A DNA stretch of 64,000 bases from Phylloscopus collybita (taxonomy: Eukaryota; Chordata; Aves; Passeriformes; Phylloscopidae): NCBI GenBank assembly GCA_027886175.1, contig JAJNNQ010000040.1:20108001-20172000 (forward strand), given 5' to 3'. A model generated the notes under the pieces. That model saw only the letters and a program-made list of their open reading frames with translations. It did not search any database and was not told the DNA's origin. Below, in pieces: positions 26,701-38,700 of the stretch (its first letter is position 1; every line of letters starts with the position of its first letter). Both the position numbers and the translations under genes were made by a program.

Positions 26701-29700
26701 GTGGAATACATTTGCAAGAAGAAATTCAAGGTCTTCTGAGGAACACCAAAGCAAGCAATGTCTTTAAACCATGAGCAAGTGCAGAGTGTATGGATAGTAC
26801 TGTGAACGTAGGTAGCATATATAATTATTCAAATCAAAGTGGGTTTGATGGTTCTATTTGGGAGTGAGCCTAAAATAGAGAAGAGCAGTTGGAGGCAGAG
26901 ATGTTGAGGCTAGGATTTCAGAAAAGCTGCTGTACATAAAAGAGAGTTATTTCTGATTTTAGTATCGACTCTTGTGCCTACCTACTCTTTAACCTCAGTT
27001 TTGTCACAGCTTTCCCTTCTTTAAAGTCAGTCTTAAGTGAAAAGCCTATTATTATATAACAGGCTCTGTTTTTCATGATGGTCTTCATTAAAGACTTTGT
27101 TGTCCAGTCACGGGAAATGATTTGAAGATGAGGAATATCCTAAGAAATATTTTGCTGAACCTTTTGAGACAAAACTTTACTCTAAAAGCAAGATGTAACC
27201 CACTTTTACATCTCACCTATGAATGGCTACTGAAAGATTGCACTTGTTACAAGTGTGCATTTCCAAAGTTAACTCTGTCACAGGCTGCACTGCAGCAGTT
27301 TAGTTTTACTGACAGCTGTTTGAGATGTCTAAGTATATTTCTGTGTTTCTATCTCAGTGCTTTCTCCTCCTTTGCAGTCAGTTTCATACGTAAGTTAATT
27401 ATAAACCACTCTGAGTTAGGATAAAGCTGAGTGTAGGTGGTAAAAGCTGCCTGAAAGACCTGCAGTTGGATGGCTAGTCTTGAGCTTTCGACTGCTGTGG
27501 TTGGGCTGATTAAAGCATCTTCCACTTTGCTTGGTGAAGCAAAGCACAGTTTTTTACTTGGAACAGGTGCATCCAGAGTGAGGAGTCTTCTTTTATTTTC
27601 CCGTAAATGTGTTTCCAACATTTCATTCTTTATTGGGCCTTTCAGATGTAAGACAGAGGCTGTCAATGGGGGCATCATCAACTTGCGCTTATATCAATTT
27701 ATAAACTTACTATAAACTTTTTCTGAAAGGCAGGTGTTAAACAATGAACTTATGGGAATGTGATTTTACCTGTTTTGTATGGCAGCTGGTGATAGATGCA
27801 ACGAGACACTTAAATCTACACAAGGAAGTTCTGTGACTGTGGCAAGGGGCAATGAAGCATGCATCACCTGATAGGAATGCTGTAAATTGTTGTTTGCCCT
27901 CATGAGAAATGCAGTTAAGATTTGGCTGAGTTCTTACATTTGCTGTTAATAAAAGCGTCCATATTGTGTTTCTGACCTCTAAGGCAGCACATTCAGTCAG
28001 TGCCTTAAGTGAGACCGGAGGAGTACAGGAGTGACTGAAAGGAAAACACGGGGTGTGTTCCTCCTGTCTGTGTCTCCACTCTTGGCTGGGTTCCAACAGC
28101 ATCCCTGTCGGTAGCTAGGTACTGACTCCTAGGTGTTGCACCATCTGGAAAGCAGTTGGAATAAAGAATGAGCCAATGTCTGGAATGTGTTTCTTCAAAA
28201 GCTCACAAGCACATCTGCTCTGGCTAATGAGTGAACCAAGGTGCTAATTGCCATTGGTTGTAACACTCTTGGCTGGGTGAGGAACTGGTGGCTTTCCTGT
28301 AAGGAGTGTGGAGAAGGAGCTGCTTTTCATATTCACATTTTGCATTTTGAAATGCCTACAAAAACTTTGAAATTAGGAAACTTACCAAAAGAACCATGAA
28401 AGTGCACAGCAAGTCAGGAGTATTCTACATCAGCCTGTAGCTGTTAAGTGGATGCCCAGATGTGAGCTGTTCAGAACAGCACAAGTATATGTTATGCTTT
28501 ACTGCAAACATGATACTCTTCCAGCTATGCTCAACCCATGGACTTTCCTGTGTTGAGAGATCCTCAGTATGTGCTCTGCCTTGAAGCATTTGGCATCCAC
28601 TTGAACTCTTATAGTTAATTTAGGTATATCCACATTTTATGTACTGTTCTCATATGTATTTCAAGATAATATCTCATACTTGGTGTACTTAGACAGGGGA
28701 TACCAGGTCATCTGTGGAACTGAAGGAGCCTCTGGAGCTGATAGAAAAATGTTCCTTTGTTGTTTTAGTACTAGTACAGATTTAGTAGCTTTAACATAGT
28801 TTAAGTGCATGAAGGCTGTGGTTTTAAGACATTGACATAAGAAAATTACTGCAGTTACATTCCTGAAAAAGATGTGCAAACAAGTTCTGATTTGAAATGC
28901 CTCTATTAATTGGCATTTTTAAAAGTCAGCTTAAAATCCTCTTTGTCTGTGAAGCTTCTGTGTGATGATCTGATACTGCTTATCTGGTCATTTCATGTAT
29001 GGTTTGCCTTTTTTTGACTGTACAATCAGCTCTTCTGACCTCTAGACTGATGCAGAGTTTCTGCTGTCTGTAAAGGTGTGTGGCAAATATTTTGCAGGTG
29101 CTGCGCCTGGAGTCCTGCGCAGCCAGTTTGTGCAGACTTGTAACATTTGCAGCTATTTGCTTGCAGTTCTCATTACTTCTGTGGGGTTTTCCTCCCTTCC
29201 CCACCTCCTTTGTGTGTTAATAAATTAAGATTTGGCTCTCTCAAACTTTACAGTAAAGAAATAATGCAAATTGGTTTTGGTAGTGCTTCATTTGGAGAAA
29301 ATGCAGTGATTCTCAAAGAAAATAGAGGTTGTTATTATTAAATTCTGGTACTGGTTTAAAGTGAATTGTCTGTCTTGCTTTTAAGGGCTGTCACGCATTC
29401 AGCACATGGTACCTGCTCCCAAAGTTCAGGCTGGGCTTATGGGAAGAATTTCACCACCTTTTCTGCAATTCTTTGTTAATATGCTGAACCAGCTGGTGAA
29501 AAGAAGAAAGAAGTTTTATTCCAAGCTAAAAGGGAGCTCTCTCATTAAAGTCTTGTGGTTTCGTTTCTTTCCACGATGATGGTGCTCATACAAATTTATT
29601 GAAAATCACCACCACCACCCCATCAGCCCCCCAGTCCTACAGTCCATATGAACTGTACAGATTCCTATGGTCATACCTCCTGCAACAGCAGTAGAAAGTC

Positions 29701-32700
29701 AGGTGTATGGTGGCTCAGTTCTGGCGTAACTCAAGAGGAAATGTTGGCTGTATTTTGAAACATGGTGGATTTGTCCACCTTATGTAGGTTCAGTTATTTG
29801 ATCATATTTCCCTTAGGCTAACAGAACTGGAAGTTACCTGTTTTCCAGGGAATGCAATTGGTATTTTCAATGCACACCCACACCCCTGCCCCCTCCATTT
29901 TGTCTTTAACCTAATGATAACCACCAGTGCATAGTGCAAGAGATGTCATTGCCTGTATTTGTATTTAGGTGTCCAATAGTAAACTTGAGTGCAGGTTTTT
30001 ATTTCCCAAACTGTGGTGAGCTCAGACAAGAATTCAAAGCCTGAGCACATCTAGCAGATCTGGAGTTCTGCCCTACTCTTAGGAATGATTCTGTAGGGTT
30101 GAAGTACATTTGTAGGGTATAGACAACTCATCAAGATCCTGTGCACGTAACTGAGTTGTTAGTGATGTCTGTCCCTTTAGATTAAGCTCTTATTGCAGGA
30201 GATGTAGGGTCTTGGATGTTTAAATTACTAATGTATGAAATAACAAAAACAACCTTTTCTCCCTTTAAGGAATGTTTTCTATTGCTCAAGATTTATGACA
30301 ATAGAAAACCCTAGCATAAAAAAATGGGCAAAATTAATGCATTTTGGAGCACAGATGTATGTGTACATACATTAATTTAATAATTCCTGGTTTCTTTGCT
30401 CTATGAAGCAGCATTAATATCTTTTTTCTTAGTGTTACATGTTACCTCAGAGTTTGGTTTAGTTTTCTTTGTTGAAGAACAAATGGGGTTTATTTTCTGC
30501 CCCTTTAGAAATATGACTGACTAATTCTGTGGTTTCTTTTGCTTCCTGTAGGCTGGCCCCGATGCGATTGTATACACTATCCAAAAGGCATTTTGTTCTG
30601 GTCTTTGTAGTATTCTTTATTTGTTTTGGTCTGACAGTCTTCATAGGAATAGCAGGTAAGGATGTTTTCTTTTTAGAAGACTACAGTTCTCATATACTTT
30701 GTCTAAACAAAATACTTCACTGGTAAATACATTTACAGATGTATTTAAATGCTAATGCACTCACTGCTCCTGAGTTGTCTGAGGAAGGATTAGGCTTGAC
30801 AGGGAGAGGGAAGTGTTTCTTCCATCTCACTTTTTCATAGGAGTACTACCTACAAAGACTTTGTATTTGCAGCTGCTTTGCAGAGGAGTGTTGATTAAAT
30901 GAAACAAAAGCAGCTTCATTGCAACATAATTTTTCAGCAGACTGCTACATTAATTGTTTTTCTTTGTATTTCTATCTGTAAAATGGTAGTGCTAATACTT
31001 GGTTTCCTGTGAGGAAACTGATAGCTGTTTGTAAAGCCTTCTAAATGTTTGGGTGATAAATGCCACATAAACACAAAATCTTTTAGTGTAAAAATATGAA
31101 CTTCATTTTTCAGACATATATGAGCTTAGGTCTCTGGTTTTGGAGATCTTTGTGAGAGTCCTGACATGACCTGGGAGGCTAAGCACATAGTGCCTGGATA
31201 CTCATCCTGCAGATCAGAGAGATTTGTGGTAGTCTGGTCAACAAAGATGTCACTAGGGAGCCGAAAAGCATGGGACCCTTCTTTATTTCATGCCAGAGAG
31301 CTTTTCCAGGGCTAAAACATACTTGAAAAATAAGTCAGTGTGCTCTCCTAGCAGTGTTAAATGTACTAATATTCTGCTGTCAGGAGAGATTTATCAATGC
31401 AGAAGGGAGACAGGGAGAAGGAGAATGAGGGACTGGTACTCCTTAAGCAACCCACCCCCTATATCAGAATTACTTTAGGTTGTTACCATCTTACTCTTCT
31501 TTACTGCTGACTTCCACATGACTCAGCATGTCCAGTGTGTTCTCCTGTGCCCCTCTGTGACACTTTTTCACCTGTCTGTTGGGTTGTCTCTACCTCTACC
31601 CTGTCCTTCACCTCCTTTAGAGTGAGAAGGGCTGCCCAGGCCTGGGAGCCATCCAATCCTGCCTGCCTTGGAAAGAAGGGTGGGTTAACTGGAGGCAGCT
31701 GTTTGGGCTTTTTATGCCTGTCTGTGCCTTGTAGGCAATACATTTTTCATAATAGCCTTCAATTATAAAATTTGTCTGTGAAAGAAAACCTTTCCTGCTG
31801 TTTGATTTATTATAGCAACTGAAGTCTAAATAGCCTTTTGGTTCGTAAAGGTTAACCACTGATATTCCTGTGACTTGCTGAAGAGAATTATTTGGCCACT
31901 AAAATACTGCATAAACACATTTGCAAAAGTGCCTTTTATGATAAAGGAAAAAAATGAAATTATTTAATTTAGTATAATTTGGCTTTAAAACGGAACCGTA
32001 TTTGTAGTTATGTACTTACTCTGCCAGGCTGCAAGAAATGAAAGAAAGTTGTTTTATGTAAGACTAGGCAAAAAGCAGTGCTCCTGGTAGAGAAAACTGA
32101 GTGTTTTGTTCTTAATCAGTAGCAGAACCTGAGTGGGAGCTGTGCTGGTGTATGGTGTCTGCATGCAGAGCAATCTGGTGATATGGTTACCTTTGGCCCA
32201 GGGGGCTAGGCTGCTGTAAACAACACTTGGTCATCTGTTCCATGCTGTGTTCCCAGGCCTTGCCTGTGATCCCCTTCAGGAACTGGCATGGCTGTGGGAT
32301 TCTTGTCCTTGTAAGATTGGTTTGCTGGATAGTTTGGCTGACAGTGTTCATTATTATAACTTCAGTATTTTTAAAAGCATGCTGTTTACCTTGGGAGGAG
32401 ACCCACTGAACAATTACTGTGATATTCCTCACGGCTTTTGTTGACAGCTGCTTGCTCCCTGTGAATAGAAGGAGGGGCCCTAATAACAGGAAACTCCCTC
32501 ATTAAAGGGTACAGTCTGAGAAAAGCTCACCAAATCTACAAAGTAAATGAAAGTGTGGGAGATACCTCCATATTTTCTGTGCTACTTAAATATGCCATTG
32601 CCCACATGCAACATCTGTACTTGCAGTTTGGGAGGCCTGGCAGAACTCTTGATTTTCATCTGAGAAATCAAGACAGTTTGATCGGAGATGGATGCTGTTC

Positions 32701-35700
32701 TTACAGTTCCTGTAGCTCAGAACAGACACAGACCTTGTTTGGTCTTTTTTCCAAGTTGCAGTCACTTGCTTTCTCTTTTCACAACGGGTCTGTGTTATCT
32801 TTGGGGTGAGACAAGCTCAAAGAAAATCAAGGTGCAGAACTCATTTTCTTTAGCTGTGCAGTTCATCACCTCAGGGTTCTTTGCCTTCATCTATTATTAT
32901 GTTAAGTGAGCAAGAAAAACAAACAATAACTATTTAAATTAGTGTCCATTTGTTAGTAATGCAGCCACAGCATCCTTTTATTTGAAAAGCTTTTATATAT
33001 CACTTGCGAGAGAAGAAGCAGTTATAGCACTAGAATTTCATTATTTGTTTGGTTCTTAAAAACTTTAAGAACTTTTCTCTGTCCCAAGAGAAAACTGTGA
33101 TTTCTCTGTCCCAGTATTGGTTCATATCTTCCAATTAAAAAAATAAAAACCCTTAGAAAAGGCTAATTCTTTTTGTTTTGTCAAGACTTAATTACTGATA
33201 TGTGATGAATTACTAACTGTTAACACCTACTGAAACACAATTTTGCTTTTTAAAACAAAAAATGCCTTTCAAAAATCTGGTTTATATGTACTTGAAAACT
33301 GAAAAGTTCAGTAATGCAGAACTGACTTTATAGTGGGTGGCTGTTAGTGATGGTGCACTGCAGTTCTAATATGAAACTCTGGCTGCAATGGCTGAAATTC
33401 CTAATTTTTCCTTTAAGTCTGTAAGATGGTTAATATTGTTATTAGAGTGGCTGTAGGAGCCCAAGCAGTGCTGCATGTTTAGAGCTGTCATGACAGCTAA
33501 CCTATCTTGGACAGAGCGATCCTGTGTGGCTCATTCATAAATGTCCTTCTTTTCCATTGTTTCTCTGTAGTAACTTTGAAGTGTTTCTTTGTGAGAAACT
33601 GCTTTTCTTGCATCATTTTTATAATACTGTGTTTGGGATTGAAAGCATGTATATTGAGGGTTAAAAAATTCCATTAAATTAAATATATACAGGGAGAGAC
33701 CATTTGGACAGAGGGATCATCCTGGCCCAAATACAGGTGTTTATGTCTTGCTCATGTCCCTACCTGCTATGCATCTTCTCTGTGTGAGTTCACAACCTGC
33801 TGTATAGACACAGATCTTTTCCTACTCTTCCCTGTCACTTTCCTGGTTTAGTCCTTTTGTGTTTTGTCTACGTAAAGCACTTGTCCATTCCTCTTGTCCT
33901 CCGTAGCTGGTGCTCTTGCATACCTAAAGGGAAATTGTACCCCTCTCTGGAACCACCTTATTGGGGGTTATGCAGAAGATGGGGCTTTTCTCAGAGGTGC
34001 AGCACAAGCTGGAACACAAGAAATTCCAGTTAGATATTAGGAAATTTTTCTTACCGTAACGGTGCTGTTCAATACTGGAACAGGTTTCCCAGACAGGTTG
34101 TGGGAGTCTCTGTCTTAAAAGAAGTTAAAGATTTAACTGGACATGGCCCTCAGCACCTGATCTAATTGAACAAGGAGGTTCTGTAGCTGAGTGCTTTCAT
34201 GATTGCATTCCCATAAAATCTTGGGAGATATATATACATAGATAGAGATATAAATGAATAAAAAACTACTACTAAAATTGTAGTAGTTTAGAGCACACGT
34301 TCAAGGCATTTGACGTGGAGTTCTTGATTTATAATTTACTTTATTTAATAATGCGTAGAAGTACCATGGCAGAGATGCTTAAAGGAATATGCAGGTCAAA
34401 TTTATAAATTATATTGAAATATCCAAATGCTTTACCTTTTATTTGGAACATCTGAAAAGTGGAATACTATTTACCTGCTTTACAGGGAGTATTTTGTACT
34501 GTCTTCTGAAAACCTATATTTATATCATCACTTATATGTATAGTTCAATATTATTTTCTTTCTTCCTTCTTATATATTGTGTAGGTCCTAATGTGATTGA
34601 AACTTCTGTAGCAAGAACTGACTTAAATAACAGCCTAAAGGTAAGAGTTAATAAATATTGTTGGATTATATGAATGGCATTATTTGATGTTAGCAATAAT
34701 AAACATTTCCCTCCTTCCCCTCAGTTATTTTAAGTATTTAAACTTCTACTGCAGAACATCATAGTGGTGGCTTTCCAGTTTGAAGCTGAATGTGCAATAT
34801 TGTGCTACCACTATGTTACCTCATGAACAGCCCAGCAGCAACTTCTGGTCTCTTCCTGTTGTGAGCAGGTCAGGTAGAGATTTCTAGGATATTTCTGCAC
34901 AGCAGTTTCTGATAGAGAAACGTGTGAGTTTTTCCCTGGTGAATTAATGTTGGAGATTCTTATAAGAATAGAAATTGAGAACATGCATTAAAAAACAATG
35001 CTCTCAGTGGCAACTAATGCTATCCCTCTTGTGATTTCCCTTTCTGTCATCTGTAATTAAATATTTATTGTTAATTGTTCACTATCATGTGACCGAGACG
35101 TGGGATCTGGCTTCCTAAGAGGAACATTCACATGTTCTAAAATGCATTCATATTTTGGTTCTTGGTTCTCGCATTTTTGTTTGTCTAGCTCTTCATTGTC
35201 AACCTAATATTTAAAGTATTTCTTGTGAAAGTGCAAAAAAGGTTTTGTTGTGGGTTCTTTCCCTAAAGTACATTTCCTTTAAATACACTGGGACTTTTTT
35301 TTTTTTTTTTTTTTTTTACCTACCAGTCACCTATATATGTTTGAATTGATACAGTACTGTGGGTAGATCTTATTTTTTTTAAAGCACATCTTGATTTCAA
35401 ATTAGAGAAGTCTTTCCTGCATGTAGGTTTTATCTGTTAATTATATCTTTCATTCTTTTGAACTGAATGTGGGATTTTTCAAAAACCTAGTGGAAAATAG
35501 GGCTTTTTTATAATTATAATTTAACAAGTTTAAAACTGTAGCAGATGAAGGCCCACAAATATGACTTTTGACGTAAAATGATAAAAATTATTTCTTATAT
35601 TCAGCCTAGGCCTCAGGATTTTGTTTTTCATATCTGAACTTTTCTGGTTTTTTGTAGCTGCTTTTATGTGTTTAGGTAGTTGTATCCTTCCTTACTTCAG

Positions 35701-38700
35701 TGCTTTGCAAAATACATGTGCTGTCTAAGCTACTTCTCTGGAAGAGTTCCATGTGACCTGCTTATCATGCTGTCCACAGAGCAGCACGTAGAGATCTCTT
35801 CTCAAAAATGTTGTCATGAATGTAATTAACATGCCTTTTTTCATCGTTATAACTGTAGGTACATCATGTAACAGTGGTTGCTAACCTTGTGGGGTTTTTT
35901 TACAGCTGAAGCCATTTAATTTAAGTTCGCCGCCCCTGTCAACTTACAACCAGCAGCTGTGGCTGACCTGTGTGGTTGAGTTGGATCAGCATGATGGTGA
36001 GAATCTGACCTAATTCTCAGGAAAGTGCTGTAGCAACCTGTCTTTGTATCTTTAATTCCATCTGTCACTCACATGATCCTGTTGCTTTCTGACTGTCGTT
36101 GGTCGGTTTTCCCTCTGATATGCTTTTCTTCCACTTCTCCCCCCTCCCTTGGGACAGCACTGATTGAATTGTAAGCAACAGGAGTAGGGGAAAAGTTGTT
36201 AGTTTTGTGAAAACGGTAGTATCTAGATAATCCGTGTATTTCCTTCTTCATTTTGGGAGGAATTAGGTGTGTAGATTGAACAATACTGATTTTTCAATAC
36301 AGCTTCCCTGCATATATGTGAGAAATACTCTATTAGTAATTGTTAATTGGTTAAGATTCAGTACAGGGCTTGTGACTTACTGCCTACATATAGAAGTACT
36401 GTATCCCTACTCCAGTAATGTACAACTGGGTAAGTCTGAGTAGTATTTGGATAGCAGATGTGTTTTAAGCGATTTTGAAACTCTATTTGAGATTTAATTT
36501 CTGCATGTAGCAATAGATTAATGCTTTCTGTTTTAATTCCAGTATCCCTGAAGAAGAATGTGACTATGACAGTCAGAGTCCTGGGAGTGGTGAAGGATGG
36601 AAGCACACCATACGTTAACAATCAAGTTCACAATCGGACGAGATTGCTCAGTTGTGCACAAGTATGTATTATTACAATAACACAATAATTAAGCACTTGC
36701 TTAAACAAAACTCTGATGTAGTGCATTTTCTTTAAATCTGTGTGCATGCTACTTTACATTGCAAATAAGAATGTACCTGTTAAACACGTCTCAGGAAAGA
36801 CTCTGCAGGAGAGTTTTATTTATAATGGCAATGTAGGCTGTAATGCTGACAAGTCACCTACCTCTCCATCATTTTTCTGTTTACTTCTGTGATTTGTGTC
36901 TATTGCCTGTTGAGGACCCCTCTTTCTTGTTAGGGTTGCTGTTTGTCAGTAAAGCAGTGGGTGGATCCTGTTCAGTCACCTAAGCAGGTGTAGCAGTACT
37001 GAAGAAAGGGATATTGTAGCAGAAGATTGGAATGGGCTTCCAGAGGAGAGCAAAATTCTTCTCCAACACCTTGCAAAATCTGCTTGAAATCAGCTGGCAG
37101 CTGTGTTCTGAAAAAGCCAAATTTTTTGCCAGTATGAAAAAATGTTTGGAGATTCTAGTATCATTTTCACTGAAATTTTTAAGCTTAAAGACATTCAAAA
37201 CAGCTTCTCCAATGCATATTATTTAGGAAGGACATAGCTGAAGGTTTTTTATGATAAGCATATATAGTAAATTAAGCGTTTTCTTTTTTATATAGATTTA
37301 TGCACATATCTGTGAAATTTGCAGAAATTAATTAATAGCGCTCCATTACATTTAATTACAGAGCCAAGAGAGCAATATACTTGGCTTTTCTCTTTCCTCC
37401 TGCTAACTTTTAAAAATGGGTTTGTACAAGGTAGTCCCATCTCCCCAGCCTGAGTTAGTGACACAGTTGTTTAGTTCCATCCTGGGGCTGCAAGCAGTTG
37501 CTGTCACTGGCTCAAATGAAAAGCTGGCACTGTTCATTGTTCGGCCACTGATCCACGTGACTGACTTTATCAGTTTCTTCTGCTCTCTCTGGTGTCTTTC
37601 AAGAAAGTCTTGATCAGACTGATTGAGATTGGTGAGATATATAATAAGTATCATCAATATTAGACCATTTAGGAACAAATTCTCCAACCTATACTAACAG
37701 TGCATATTCTGGAATAATTTGAAGACTTTTATGTGTTGTTCTCTGTTGTGTTCACAGAAATGCAGTGAAATCATTGTGGCTCACCTGGGCTACCTGAACT
37801 ACACTCAGTACAACATATTTGTTAGCTTTGAAGATCTAAACAAGTTAACATACACCATCCAGAATATTACTTTCACAGTAAGTATAAAGGTTTATACTAG
37901 TAAAAGAAGTCTCTTTAATGCTGTAGAAGTGTGCTTTAACTGTAATAAGAAAGTGTCAGATTTTTGAAGATAAAGAAGTGCATTGTAATTGTATTTTCTG
38001 TCACTACTAATGTCAGAGCTATTAAAGCATTTCCTGTTGGTAAGGGTCTAGACCAATTTTTTAACTCTATAAGGAAAAAAAATTCTCTCAGAACGGCTGC
38101 TGCTGTATTCTGTAATAGATAAATTTAGTCTGAATGCTGGGAGATATTTTTTACAACAGGCAAGCTAGATGAAAACATCCAGTTTTCTCCATTTGCTTAT
38201 AGAGATGTTGCCTGTCTGCAGGATGGTATTTTTTCAGTCTCTCCAGGAGGTGTGTCTGAATTAGCAAAATTTTCCAGACTTCATAAAAGTGTGGGCTGGA
38301 AAGGTTTAACTAACTGAAAGAAAAATGAAGACATTTTTTGGGGGGGCACTGTGCTTATGAGGAAGAGATTTCTTTTTCAGCTAACACAAGCAGGTTGCTA
38401 AAATAATTCACTCAAATGATCTCCAGTGGAATAACTATCTCAGTTAATAGTGTTAAAGATTGCTTATAAAGCACTTATATCATGTGCATTGATTGACTCC
38501 AGAAAGAAATTTAGAAACATTTGCATTCAGAGAAAAGGGAGCTAAGTTTATAATACAGGTTACTGTGATATATTTACCTGTTTATAGGATTAAGTGTGTC
38601 AGAGCAGGTAGCAACCAAAAATCTTACTGTAAAGGAAAAATACTTCTAATATACTAAATAAACTTTCTAAATATTAATATTTTTAATACGCTAGTGAATA

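Larger units (their letters stand above)
17799..30551 (+). other. TMEM181: TMEM181 intron 1 (contains exon 1b)
   Basis: 12.75 kb between exon 1a and exon 2. Holds an old LINE copy, an A run near 20183, the CR1 pair flanking the exon 1b island, and otherwise unremarkable A/T-rich sequence. From 26241 to 30551 I saw nothing else. Confidence 0.75.
34641..37757 (+). other. TMEM181: TMEM181 introns 3-5
   Basis: Introns 34641-35905, 35997-36542 and 36662-37757 around exons 4 and 5. A/T-rich, with a T run in intron 3. No repeats I could name with confidence. Confidence 0.8.

Noticed and set aside
36970..37230. Possible further CR1 fragment in intron 5
   Set aside because: Only one short block (GATTGGAATGGGCTTCCAGA) resembles CR1; the flanks do not follow its order.
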